DNA from: G965226155 sp965226155
GTDB taxonomy: Bacteria; Pseudomonadota; Gammaproteobacteria; Eutrophobiales; Eutrophobiaceae
Assembly: GCA_965226155.1 (NCBI GenBank)
Contig: OZ245331.1
Coordinates: 2,170,001-2,234,000 of the forward strand
Direction of reading: 5' to 3'
Length of the DNA: 64,000 nt
Part shown: positions 17,502 to 25,802 of the stretch, piece by piece
Numbering within the stretch: the stretch's first letter is position 1
How the letters are laid out: every line of letters begins with the position of its first letter
Made by a program: the position numbers and the translations under genes
Notes under the pieces: model-generated
Told to the model about the DNA's origin: nothing
Database searches by the model: none
The model's input: only the letters and a program-made list of their open reading frames with translations

Positions 17502-18650
17502 TTGAATCATCTTCCTCCGATTTCACTCTACGTTCACCTGCCTTGGTGTGTGAAGAAGTGCCCCTATTGTGATTTTAATTCCCATGGGACAGATGGCGGC
17601 GAGTTTCCTGAACAATTCTATATCGATGCGCTGATCCGTGATTTGAAATTTGAATCGCCGAGAATAAGGGGTAGGTGTATTACCAGTATATTTATCGGCG
17701 GCGGTACCCCGAGTTTGTTTTCCGCGAGTTCACTGGATAAATTATTATCAGCCGTTCGCTCACATTTGAGCTTGGCCACGGATATCGAAATTACGTTAGA
17801 AGCCAACCCAGGGACATTAGAGTCAAAGCGCTTTGAATCTTACCGTGAACTGGGGATTAACAGGATCTCTATTGGTGTACAGAGTTTCAATGATTCTATG
17901 TTGAAACAACTTGGACGTATCCATGATGCACAAACGGCATCGAATGCCATCGAGTTGGCAAAGTCGGCTGGGTTTGATCGTATCAATATTGATTTAATGT
18001 ATGGATTACCAGGACAATCAAGGCAACAAGCACTAGATGATCTGGCGCAAGGGATAGAACATCATACTTCTCATCTATCTTGGTACCAATTAACGATAGA
18101 ACCGAATACGCAGTTCTACAAGACACCACCTGTTCTACCGGAAGACGATACCGTCTTTGATATTCAACAAGCAGGAAAGGCATTATTAACACAACATGGT
18201 TTTATTCAATACGAGATCTCAGCTTATGCCTTGCCGGGAGATCACTGTAAGCACAATCATAATTACTGGGAATTCGGTGACTATTTAGGTATAGGTGCTG
18301 GTGCCCATGGCAAAATTACATCGAGTGATGAAAACGCTATATATCGCTATGCACGTCACCGTATACCGGAGCGTTACATGGAATTGGCGGGGCAGGACAA
18401 CGTCATCGTCGAACAGAAAGGTCTGACCGAGAATGATTTGGTATTGGAATTCATGATGAACAATCTTCGTTTAACTGATGGGTTCAATGAAACACTGTTT
18501 TTCGAACGAACAGGTCTATCATTAGAACTGATCGAAGACCGAATCAATCAGGCACAATTAAGTGGTTGGCTAGCAAGAAACGGAACCTCAATCAGGCCAA
18601 CAAGTACTGGCCAGAATTATCTGAATGATCTGCTGCAAACCTTCCTTTAA
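17502..18650 (+). CDS. hemW: Heme chaperone HemW (radical SAM, CPO3-like)
   Basis: 382 residues. The radical-SAM cysteines CVKKCPYC lie at about 16-23 with an additional conserved aromatic/Cys region; GGGTPSLF follows. The C-terminal HemW domain and the family's HNHNYW motif are present, distinguishing it from HemN. It delivers heme to respiratory proteins. Start is TTG at 17502, seven bases after rdgB. The rph-rdgB-hemW order is conserved in gammaproteobacteria. Confidence 0.95.
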   Translation: MNHLPPISLYVHLPWCVKKCPYCDFNSHGTDGGEFPEQFYIDALIRDLKFESPRIRGRCITSIFIGGGTPSLFSASSLDKLLSAVRSHLSLATDIEITLEANPGTLESKRFESYRELGINRISIGVQSFNDSMLKQLGRIHDAQTASNAIELAKSAGFDRINIDLMYGLPGQSRQQALDDLAQGIEHHTSHLSWYQLTIEPNTQFYKTPPVLPEDDTVFDIQQAGKALLTQHGFIQYEISAYALPGDHCKHNHNYWEFGDYLGIGAGAHGKITSSDENAIYRYARHRIPERYMELAGQDNVIVEQKGLTENDLVLEFMMNNLRLTDGFNETLFFERTGLSLELIEDRINQAQLSGWLARNGTSIRPTSTGQNYLNDLLQTFL

Positions 18651-18734
18651 CCTAACCAACGACGTAAACCTTATAGCTACTGCTGCGTTCTAACTGTATG
18701 ACCGAGCTAATTTCTGGATGAAAGGAGAGAGAAT

Positions 18735-19150
18735 ATGGCACGAAATAAAATTCCGACACACCTGGCTTATACATTGTTTATATTGCTAATATCGGCATGT
18801 TCAGCTAGCCGACCGGTATTATATCCCAATAGCCACCTGAATTCAGTCGGTATGGAAGTTGCCGAAAATGATATTGTTGAATGTATCAATTTGGCAAAAT
18901 TTGCAGGCGCAGCAAATGACAAGGCATTAGAAGTAGCTACCGATACAGATGAAGGTGCTGTCGTTGGCGGTGTCACGGGTGTCGCTGCAGGTGGCGTGCT
19001 CGGGCATGCAGGACGCGGGGCAGCAACCGGGGCAGCTGCGGGTGGCCTGACCAGCAGCCTTTTAAATCAAACAAGTCCGACCCAGTATTTCAGCGGTTTG
19101 TGGATCGGTGCCTCAGTGACATAGGATATGAACCTATAGGTTGGAAATAA
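18735..19150 (+). pseudogene. Glycine-zipper lipoprotein with a frameshift near its C-terminus
   Basis: Good ribosome site (AAAGGAGAG) and ATG at 18735. Lipobox-like SAC at about residue 22. A Gly/Ala-rich zipper follows (about 77-110; VVGGVTGVAAGGVLGHAG). The first frame stops at 19124. The neighbouring frame then reads RCLSDIGYEPIGWK and ends at TAA 19148-19150, which is the family's usual C-terminus. Adding one T to the TTT run at 19088-19090 joins the frames as QYFQRFVDRCL. So one base appears lost in a short T-run. Such lipoproteins lie in the outer membrane, role unknown. Confidence 0.7.
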
Positions 19151-19201
19151 ATCAATACCAACCACAAAACTGCTGTGACAGCACTTTGTTAATTAGTCGA
19201 T

Positions 19202-19611
19202 TTAACCACTGGTTTTTTTGCGTTCATCCAAACTCAATTCACCTGGCCCTACAATTGCGAGTATAAGCAAACCGCCAACCATACAAAGTTCCTTAGTGAA
19301 CATGACATAGAAAGTTGCTGGTCCATTGGGCAAATGGAAAATAAACGCTGTACTGAGAGTAAAGATGATAAGGCCGATTGCTGAAAGCCTGGTTTGGTAA
19401 CCAATAATAATGCCAATGCCACCAAATAATTTAATTAGCAAACCTATCCAAACTATAAAAGCAGGAATTCCTTTTTTCCATCAGTTGCAATGGGGCCAGA
19501 AAACAACTCTTCAGAAAGATCAATACCAACAATAAAATAGATAAAGACAAGCCCAAATAGGATACGGGCAATGAGCATGAGATACTTATTGTCGTCCATA
19601 AAATTTAACAT
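19202..19611 (-). pseudogene. DoxX-family membrane protein, frameshifted
   Basis: Start at ATG 19611 (MLNFMDDNKYLMLIARILFG) with GGGGGA ahead. The first frame ends near 19453 after GPIATDGKK; the other frame carries GIPAFIVWIGLLIKLFGGIGI and the rest of the four-helix DoxX fold to 19202. The switch falls at an A6 run on the minus strand (19472-19477); seven As would restore DGKKGIPAF. DoxX proteins are small membrane proteins linked to redox stress. The lesion probably inactivates it. Confidence 0.75.
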
Positions 19612-19656
19612 ATTTCCCCCATATATTTTTTCGTTAGATGCAATTGGATTTTGCAC

Positions 19657-19989
19657 TATTTATCACGTGATATGAAAAGATTAGCATAAGCCGTTTAAAG
19701 TTGGAGTTCCAACCTAGTTTTTGGGAAACTGACATGTTCTGCATTGACTATAAATTCAGCTATCTTAATATAAGACCTTGATCTATAAAGGAGGGTTTCC
19801 TGAATTTCATACCTAGGTACCTTTATAATACTATCTTCCTCTTTTCACCATATCACTTAGTTTGGCTATGGATAAATCACTAACAATACGTTCAATGAGT
19901 CTACCCAAACAACAACGGGTGACCTCTCAGCTTAATCGTTAGGCGGAAGAAAACCTGGGCCTCGTATCATTAAGACCGCACTCCCCGAA
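19657..19989. other. Gene-poor stretch upstream of 19990, with attC-like site
   Basis: No gene is seen. It contains a weak five-pair hairpin (GTTGG/CCAAC) near 19700-19713 followed by a T5, and the attC-like element described separately. Confidence 0.3.
19878..19944 (+). other. attC-like integron recombination site (possible, degenerate)
   Basis: The right end has a perfect GTTRRRY core (GTTAGGC, 19938-19944) preceded by AGCTTAATC. The left end is CTAACAATACGTTCAATGAG, very like the common attC left arm, although its 7-base core is CACTAAC, not RYYYAAC. The arms are imperfectly complementary around GGGT/ACCC. Two small, unrelated single-gene units follow, as expected of cassettes. No integrase is in the window. 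Confidence 0.3.
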
Positions 19990-20484
19990 GTGGCGCTATT
20001 GCAGAAATACCAGGAGAATGGGAGCTACACCGATTGCTACACATCTCGTTTGAGGATGGCACTATCCTTCCCAGATTACGTAGTAGCGTTCTATACAACG
20101 TTTCTATTCAAAACCGAACGTGCCGTGCTTAAGTGGTTTCTTTCAAAACCATCGATCGACGATCAAGCCCGACATTTGGCAGAAGGAACGACCAATACCT
20201 GGGCTGCGTGGATTGTTGAAGACAGATCGGTTAATCAGCTACTCATGAAAGACTTCCAAGGGAGGACGAGGTCTTGGTTTATGTCGGAAACTGTCAATGT
20301 TGGTGCTGTAGAGGAAACTCAACTTTATTTTGGATCTGCGGTGGTGCCGCAGCAGCGCACATCGTCTGGCCGGAGTCCAATGGATTTTGGGTTCCACGTG
20401 CTGATAGGTTTTCACAAGCTGTATTCTGTTGCTCTTTTGAATGCGGCGACTAATAAGTGCGTACGCGATAGGGAGTCTAGGTAA
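19990..20484 (+). CDS. Conserved hypothetical protein, possible cassette gene
   Basis: 164 residues from a GTG at 19990; the frame is open upstream to a TAG at 19939 without any better start, and residues there (KTALPEVALL) look conserved, so the true start is uncertain. No signal peptide or membrane segment. It contains Trp-rich segments such as TNTWAAWIVEDR and GRTRSWFMSE, and ends in a helix-like FHKLYSVALLNAA. I recall similar uncharacterised proteins but cannot name a family or activity. Base composition looks richer in GC than neighbours, suggesting acquisition. Confidence 0.5.
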   Translation: MALLQKYQENGSYTDCYTSRLRMALSFPDYVVAFYTTFLFKTERAVLKWFLSKPSIDDQARHLAEGTTNTWAAWIVEDRSVNQLLMKDFQGRTRSWFMSETVNVGAVEETQLYFGSAVVPQQRTSSGRSPMDFGFHVLIGFHKLYSVALLNAATNKCVRDRESR

Positions 20485-20555
20485 TGCCACTTAACAATCA
20501 CAATGACGAGGCGGTAAACCGTGTGCGTTTTAGCCGAGCCGTAAGGTTTTAAGAT

Positions 20556-20996
20556 ATGGATATTACACTTGAATCAAAAGTGCAGAACGAAATTGAAGCT
20601 CTCCACAATTTCTTCGTTGGATGGTTCTCGGGTGTTCTCCCGAACAATGCCTTTGAGTCGGAGTTCCTTGAACGATTCGATCGAGATTTCCTACTGATCC
20701 CACCAGCAGGGACTGTTCTCACACTAGATGATTTTCAATCCGTCGTACGCAAAGCCCATGGAACCAATCCCGACTTTCGGATCGCGATTCGGAATGTGCA
20801 AGTGCATAGCGTATTGGGAAGCCATATTATTGCGACGTATGAGGAATGGCAGCGAAATGCGCTGGCTTCGAAACCGCCAGAAAATGCTCGAATTGCTACT
20901 GTCATATTCGATCAATCTCAATCACTTCGGTGGCCCCATATCCATGAGACGTGGTTGCCTGAGTTGATTTCATCAGCAGGACCTTACGATTTCTAA
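20556..20996 (+). CDS. SnoaL/DUF4440-like small protein
   Basis: 146 residues, ATG at 20556. The length and pattern (a helical N-terminus, FLERFDRDFLLIPPAG, then a beta sheet ending in HIHETWLPE) suggest an NTF2-like/DUF4440 fold. No catalytic residues can be assigned. It lies alone with 70-base gaps on both sides, as a cassette gene would. Confidence 0.55.
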   Translation: MDITLESKVQNEIEALHNFFVGWFSGVLPNNAFESEFLERFDRDFLLIPPAGTVLTLDDFQSVVRKAHGTNPDFRIAIRNVQVHSVLGSHIIATYEEWQRNALASKPPENARIATVIFDQSQSLRWPHIHETWLPELISSAGPYDF

Positions 20997-21071
20997 ACTG
21001 GTTTTAATTATTTGCTAAGATAACGTTATATTTATTGCTAGATCAAATTGCTAAAATTAAGGAGATAGAAA

Positions 21072-21389
21072 ATGCCTCAATATATTATTACTTATCTAGG
21101 CGGCGATAAGCCAGCTAGCCCAGAGGAAGGTAAACAACATTTTGCGAAATATATAGAATGGTTGTCCTCGTTAGGCGACTCTGCAGTCAGCCCTGCTAAT
21201 CCGCTTAAAAATACGACCACAGTTAACTCTGATGGTACTGTTATCGCAGGAAGCAAAACAACCATGTCTGGTTTTACCGTTATTGAAGCGGACTCAATGG
21301 ATGCAGCACTGTCGATAGCAAAAGCTTGCCCTTTTCTTGAAATAAATGGTTCACTTGAAGTGTCTGAATTAATGCAGATGCCAAGCTAA
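21072..21389 (+). CDS. YciI-like (DGPF/YCII-related) protein
   Basis: 105 residues, with a strong ribosome site (AAGGAGA) before the ATG. The pattern of an N-terminal beta strand (PQYIITYLGG), the SGFTVIEADSMDAALSIAKACPFL segment (helix after strand) and a small size match the YCII-related dimeric alpha+beta barrel fold. Members are mostly of unknown function. Followed by a cupin gene after 18 bases, possibly cotranscribed. Confidence 0.7.
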   Translation: MPQYIITYLGGDKPASPEEGKQHFAKYIEWLSSLGDSAVSPANPLKNTTTVNSDGTVIAGSKTTMSGFTVIEADSMDAALSIAKACPFLEINGSLEVSELMQMPS

Positions 21390-21407
21390 GGAATAATTCC
21401 TTACATA

Positions 21408-21830
21408 ATGAAAATTAGGATAATCTTAATTTTAGTTCTTTCTGTATTCTATGTTACGTTTTCTCATTCTGAGGAGTTGCTGAAAACTACGTCAACTTGG
21501 GAAGGGGGTGAAATAATTTATCTTGATGGCAAACCTGAGATTACTTCTTTCAAGTTAAAAATCGATGAAGGAAAAATTGCTCCATTTCATTGTCACCCAG
21601 CACCAACAGCAGGATATATATTAAAAGGCAAGATTGAAGTTGAAACGAAGAATGGCAAAAAGATTATTCTGAATGAAGGTGAGTCTGTGGTCGAAGTTCT
21701 CAGAACTGTTCATCGGGGTAAAGCGGTAGGCGGGCCAGTTGAGGTAATTGTCTTCTATTCTGGCACGACTACAATGCCAAATACGGTTTTGTCTGAAGAT
21801 GATCCAGATTTTACTTATTGTAATGAGTAG
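21408..21830 (+). CDS. Secreted cupin-domain protein
   Basis: 140 residues with a signal peptide (about 1-21). The cupin barrel holds the motif FHCHPAPTAGYILKGK, with two histidines as metal ligands, and GESVVEVLRTVHRG as the second cupin box with its His. Likely a small metal-binding cupin in the periplasm; substrate unknown. No ribosome site is clear before the ATG. Confidence 0.75.
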   Translation: MKIRIILILVLSVFYVTFSHSEELLKTTSTWEGGEIIYLDGKPEITSFKLKIDEGKIAPFHCHPAPTAGYILKGKIEVETKNGKKIILNEGESVVEVLRTVHRGKAVGGPVEVIVFYSGTTTMPNTVLSEDDPDFTYCNE

Positions 21831-21857
21831 AACATATAACTAAGAGGCTCAAAAAGA

Positions 21858-22670
21858 ATGGACACATCTCTACCGCCTATTTTAGGAAATAAAAAATATG
21901 ATCATGAGTCTTTGTTTAAGCCTGAAAAAATGCTGCGGGAAACAAGACGCCAAAAGAATATTCCTGAAGGACAGCTACCACGTATCTGCATCCTTGATCC
22001 TGACGGAGATATTCTCAGTAATTTACTTGCTACAAATAGTGCGGAGATTAATCCTTATTGGGCCTGCTATCATACAAAGTTATATAACTTTAAATATGAT
22101 GAAATTGAATTTGGGATAATTGGTTGTGCAGTAGGAGCCTCATTTGCGGTGTTAATTGCAGAAGAATTATTTGTTTCTGGTTGCGAACTTTTGATTAGCA
22201 TTACTTCTTCCGGTCAGATTTTACCAAAGCAAAAACCACCCTTTTTTGTATTGATTGAACGAGCATGGAGAGATGAAGGTACTAGTTATCACTATATGCA
22301 GCCATCTGATTATTCATACATGAGAAAAGACCTTTTGGGATTGTTAGAAGATGCTTATTCAGAGTTAACTATACCTGTTAAGAAGGGAGCCACCTGGACA
22401 ACAGATGCGCCATTTCGAGAAACAGCTATGGCTGTAGAACAAGCAAAATCATATGGTATTTTAGCTGTAGAAATGGAGGCATCAGCACTTTATGCTTTTG
22501 CCAAAGCTTGCAATAAATCATTAGTTTGTTTTGCACATGTGACTAATATGATGGGAAACATTGAGGGTGATTTTGAAAAGGGTGAAGCTGAAGGTAGTAG
22601 AGATGCATTGAATTTGCTTTCTGTAACTGCTAAGAAGTGGTTATCAACGTTAGACATTGGGGTTAAATAA
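21858..22670 (+). CDS. Nucleoside phosphorylase (PNP/UdP superfamily)
   Basis: 270 residues. The phosphorylase fold is shown by GIIGCAVGASFAVLIAEEL, the conserved TSSGQI, and the ribose/phosphate-binding VEMEASALYAFA at about 205-217. The AAGAGG ribosome site precedes the ATG. Members cleave nucleosides with phosphate; the base preference cannot be told. Its stop overlaps the next start (TAATG), so it is coupled with the DUF502 gene. Confidence 0.82.
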   Translation: MDTSLPPILGNKKYDHESLFKPEKMLRETRRQKNIPEGQLPRICILDPDGDILSNLLATNSAEINPYWACYHTKLYNFKYDEIEFGIIGCAVGASFAVLIAEELFVSGCELLISITSSGQILPKQKPPFFVLIERAWRDEGTSYHYMQPSDYSYMRKDLLGLLEDAYSELTIPVKKGATWTTDAPFRETAMAVEQAKSYGILAVEMEASALYAFAKACNKSLVCFAHVTNMMGNIEGDFEKGEAEGSRDALNLLSVTAKKWLSTLDIGVK

Positions 22671-23239
22671 TGATCAAACATCTCTCAAAACATTTTGTTG
22701 CTGGGATTGTGGTGATCATGCCTATAGGTGGCACCATTTTGATTTTGGGATATTTGGAGTCGACAATTTCTAGCTCAGGCATCTCAACATTTCCCTTCTA
22801 TTTCCCGGGATTGGGGCTACTCCTCACCTGCATTTTGATTTATTTGTTGGGACTCATGACTACGACACTTGCTGGTCAGTGGTTGTGGAACAAGTTTGAC
22901 AAAATGGTTAACAGTGTCCCGGCGATTGGTAGAATGTATGTTTCTTTGAAACAAATTTTGGGCTATGGAGAGGGAGAGGGCGCCGTTTTCAAAGAAGTAG
23001 TTATGGTTAATTCGCTTTCTGAAAACGGAAAGGAAATGGGGCTAGTAACGAACCGATATCAAGATGCACAAGGACATCAAAAATTATTCGTATTTATTCC
23101 AAGCGCACCTAACCCAACTTCAGGTCGGATGGTTGTACTTTCCCCGGAACATGTCGAACCATCAACAATTACGGTGCATGACGCCTTAAAAACATTAGTG
23201 ACGATTGGAAACACAGATCCAAATAATGGAGTAAAATAA
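22670..23239 (+). CDS. DUF502 family inner-membrane protein
   Basis: 189 residues. Two membrane segments near the N-terminus (GIVVIMPIGGTILILGYLE and LGLLLTCILIYLLGLMTTTLAG) followed by a soluble part with VNSVPAIGRMYVSLKQI and the FIPSAPNPTSGRM motif, all typical of DUF502. Function is unknown; plant homologues are the COV1 type. Start ATG overlaps the previous stop. Confidence 0.9.
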   Translation: MIKHLSKHFVAGIVVIMPIGGTILILGYLESTISSSGISTFPFYFPGLGLLLTCILIYLLGLMTTTLAGQWLWNKFDKMVNSVPAIGRMYVSLKQILGYGEGEGAVFKEVVMVNSLSENGKEMGLVTNRYQDAQGHQKLFVFIPSAPNPTSGRMVVLSPEHVEPSTITVHDALKTLVTIGNTDPNNGVK

Positions 23240-23298
23240 ATTATTCAACTGGTTACTGAACTAGCACCGTTTATCAAAAATAAGAGTAGAGAAAAACT

Positions 23299-23517
23299 AT
23301 GCAGAGAGAAGATAAGCTTAAATACCTGAAAATCGCTCTAACTATGTTTGGTATTTTTTCATCGGATGAATTTATGTAATGATGATGTGGGTTTGGCCAT
23401 CGGGATGGGGTTGGACACCAGGACAGCCCGAATATGAACAAATGATTATGGGCGTATATGCTACTTTAGGAGTATTTTTGATTCTCGCCACTAAAGATCC
23501 TTTAGCCAATATTAGTC
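23299..23517 (+). pseudogene. DUF6632 membrane protein, 5' part, cut by IS30
   Basis: Starts at ATG 23299 (MQREDKLKYLKIALTMFGIF). The frame stops early, but the next frame reads WVWPSGWGWTPGQPEYEQMI and ends GVFLILATKDPLANIS, typical of DUF6632. The shift lies at a T6 run (23354-23359) where a seventh T would restore frame, and in that restored frame a TGA remains at 23367-23369. The IS copy then breaks the gene after 23517. Its other half resumes at 24586. Confidence 0.75.
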
Positions 23518-24585
23518 CGCGGATTCAACTTTGAAGTGCAACGTTGATGTTAAAAAAGACTTCATGTGGTGTTTTTGAATTAAGTGTTTTTCTGGGACGG
23601 TGATTGAGTTTTTTCATGACCAAGTTTAACTGCTTTTGTGTAATCGTGCTGAAGTCCATTTTCTTTGGGAAGTACTGTCGAATAAGACCATTGATATTTT
23701 CATTTAAACCCCGTTCCCAGGAGGCATAAGGATGTGCAAAATAGAACCCCGCGTTCAATTGTTGAGCAATAACCTCATGCTCAGCAAATTCTTTTCCATT
23801 ATCCGAGGTGACCGTGTGAACCGACGCCTTCATATTAGACAACAATCGCACGATAGCTTGCCTGACGGCAGAGGCAGTTCGTCGTTTCACCTGTGCAATC
23901 AAGGTGTACATCGACTTGCGCTCGCTCAAGGTGACCAGCGCCTGTCGATGGCCTTTGCCGATGACGGTGTCCACTTCCCAGTCACCGATGCGTGTCTTCC
24001 TGTTCACAATGGCTGGACGCTTATCAATGCTGATCTGATTCACCAGAACCCCACGACGTTGATAACTACCATAACGCTTCTTTCGTTTCTTCTGGCAACG
24101 CAAGTACCGGTACAGCTCACCGCCGTCTGCCTTGTCCTGGTATATGTAGTGATATATCCATTCATGACTCAGAGCGATACCTTCTCGTTTATGCAACCAG
24201 TCACTGATTTGCTCAGGACTCCATTCGTCCCGCAGCCAGACCTCTACTCGCTCCCACAAGGTCGTGGGGAGTCGCTGTTGTTGGCTGGCTTCTCGACGCG
24301 CTTGCCGGAGCAACTGAGCTTGGCGGGGTCGATAGCCTCTCAAGCCACGGTTGCGTCTGAGTTCACGGCTAATAGTAGATTTATGCACGCCTATCAAGGT
24401 GGCTATCTCCGTTTGTGTATGTCCTGCTTTCATCAGGGCGTAAATCTGGTAACGTTGATGCTCGGTAAGCTGTGTGTAGTGTCTCATCTGTGCCTCTCTT
24501 TCTTGCTGGAACGAAAGGTAAGGATGCTACCGCAGCTTGCCGTTCGTGCCACCTAATTGAGTTGCACTTACAAATTGAATTCACG
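23518..24585 (-). mobile_element. IS30-family insertion sequence, copy 1 (intact, 1068 bp)
   Basis: Ends are imperfect inverted repeats of 25 bases (20 identical): left begins CGCGGATTCAACTTTGAAG and right, read inward, CGTGAATTCAATTTGTAAG. GTC flanks both sides (23515-23517 and 24586-24588) as the target duplication; deleting the element and one GTC joins the host gene in frame as NISLIMFTIW. One transposase gene fills it. A second, nearly identical copy lies at 32617-33684 in the same orientation. Confidence 0.9.
23525..24487 (-). CDS. IS30-family transposase (intact)
   Basis: 320 residues. N-terminal helix-turn-helix domain (TQTEIATLIGVHKSTISRELRRN) binds the element's ends. The DDE catalytic core has Asp in GDWEVDTVIG, Asp in TSDNGKEF, and Glu in NENINGLIRQYFPK. 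Full length and undisrupted, so copy 1 could be active. A long opposite-strand frame here is a shadow. Confidence 0.95.
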   Translation of the reverse strand: MRHYTQLTEHQRYQIYALMKAGHTQTEIATLIGVHKSTISRELRRNRGLRGYRPRQAQLLRQARREASQQQRLPTTLWERVEVWLRDEWSPEQISDWLHKREGIALSHEWIYHYIYQDKADGGELYRYLRCQKKRKKRYGSYQRRGVLVNQISIDKRPAIVNRKTRIGDWEVDTVIGKGHRQALVTLSERKSMYTLIAQVKRRTASAVRQAIVRLLSNMKASVHTVTSDNGKEFAEHEVIAQQLNAGFYFAHPYASWERGLNENINGLIRQYFPKKMDFSTITQKQLNLVMKKLNHRPRKTLNSKTPHEVFFNINVALQS

Positions 24586-24746
24586 GTCTTATAATGTTCA
24601 CGATTTGGTCAAGTATTGTCCATGCTGTAATAATGATGGTACAGGCTATAATTGATGAGACAGAACGGACAAATCTTATAGGAGATGTACCTGCGTTATT
24701 TATGGTAGCTCTAGTTCTATGGTATCTCCTTCCAAAAAAAGATTAG
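24586..24746 (+). pseudogene. DUF6632 membrane protein, 3' part, after IS30
   Basis: Continues the gene broken at 23517: LIMFTIWSSIVHAVIMMVQA and the ending DVPALFMVALVLWYLLPKKD are the last membrane segments of DUF6632, closing with TAG at 24744-24746. The first three bases are the repeated GTC target. It is joined to the other half in frame once the element is removed. Confidence 0.78.
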
Positions 24747-24784
24747 ATGTATCGATTATAAATGCTGATAACAATTTCAAGGCA

Positions 24785-25303
24785 CTATTGCTCGATAAGA
24801 ATATCTAGTGTTTGTCTGACTTCTTCAGACCACTGTTGGGAGACAGTTTTACCAGCAGGGAGATTGGTGCTTTTCCGGCGATAAACAATCATACCGTCTC
24901 CATTCACTACCATTAATCCTGGTATAAACTGAACGTTACACTGTTCAGCTATATTATCTGCTTCTGCAATCGCGACGAGCGGGAATCCCAATGTGTCCAC
25001 ATAGGCTTTGGGATTGCCAATACCGCGTTCTAACGCATTAAATGAAATGATCTGAATCCCATGTTTTGCGTAGCCGGTTTGTATTTCTTTGACATAAGGC
25101 ATAAACGCTTTGCAATATGGACACCAAGTAGCCCAAAAGACAAGGACCGCCGGTTTGTCGTCTAGAATATCGGGGAATTCAATCTGCGAACCATCCACAA
25201 GATCAATTCCATTCCAGGCTGGGGCTTGGTCTCCCTCACCTACAGCTAGTGCTGATGTGGTAACTAGACATAGCCATAGTGTGGCGATTAGTCTTGTCGT
25301 CAT
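24785..25303 (-). CDS. Secreted thioredoxin-like (TlpA/ResA) protein
   Basis: 172 residues with a signal peptide (1-20). The thioredoxin fold shows the active site WATWCPYC near residue 60 and the cis-proline region QFIPGLMVV. The CPYC redox pair suggests a periplasmic disulfide reductase or cytochrome-maturation protein, but the partner is unknown. It is followed by a small membrane protein gene upstream on the same strand. Confidence 0.82.
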   Translation of the reverse strand: MTTRLIATLWLCLVTTSALAVGEGDQAPAWNGIDLVDGSQIEFPDILDDKPAVLVFWATWCPYCKAFMPYVKEIQTGYAKHGIQIISFNALERGIGNPKAYVDTLGFPLVAIAEADNIAEQCNVQFIPGLMVVNGDGMIVYRRKSTNLPAGKTVSQQWSEEVRQTLDILIEQ

Positions 25304-25317
25304 AAATTTAGCCCCTA

Positions 25318-25689
25318 CTAAATGAAAGCATAAACAAGAAATGTACCAAATACTGCAGCTATGATACCGCCTATACGACCATAAGGTTTAACTAAAGATA
25401 AAGCCCATGTTATTAGACAAATAAAATTTTTGCGCCCCATTAAAGCAAAAAAAATGGCAGCGACTATTGCGAGCCAACCTAGAATCTCAATTACAAATGG
25501 AAATTTAGATACATTAGATTGATAAATCAATAAAATACCAAGAATAAATCTCAATGCAACGGCTATAATGTGTAATTCGATTTTGTCTAATTTATTTCGC
25601 AGAATACCGAATATAATTTCCGGATTAATTATAATGACCAATCCGGCCAACAAAGTCAGAGCGCCAAACATTATTATTAAAATGGTCAT
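25318..25689 (-). CDS. Small hydrophobic membrane protein of unknown function
   Basis: 123 residues with about four predicted membrane segments (ILIIMFGALTLLAGLVIII; LHIIAVALRFILGILLIY; ILGWLAIVAAIFFALM; IGGIIAAVFGTFLVYAF). No family could be assigned. It precedes the TlpA-like gene by 14 bases on the same strand and is probably cotranscribed with it. Confidence 0.6.
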   Translation of the reverse strand: MTILIIMFGALTLLAGLVIIINPEIIFGILRNKLDKIELHIIAVALRFILGILLIYQSNVSKFPFVIEILGWLAIVAAIFFALMGRKNFICLITWALSLVKPYGRIGGIIAAVFGTFLVYAFI

Positions 25690-25802
25690 AATCTGTTTTC
25701 TATATTAACATTTATGCGCCATTATTTTCTCAAATTTACATTAATTCTTGTAAAATATTCAAAGGTGATTATAACAATGACAATACTTATGGAGACAGAT
25801 TT

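Noticed and set aside
23732..24556. 274-codon plus-strand frame opposite the transposase
   Set aside because: Entirely antisense to an intact transposase with a full DDE motif; it recurs in copy 2 for the same reason.
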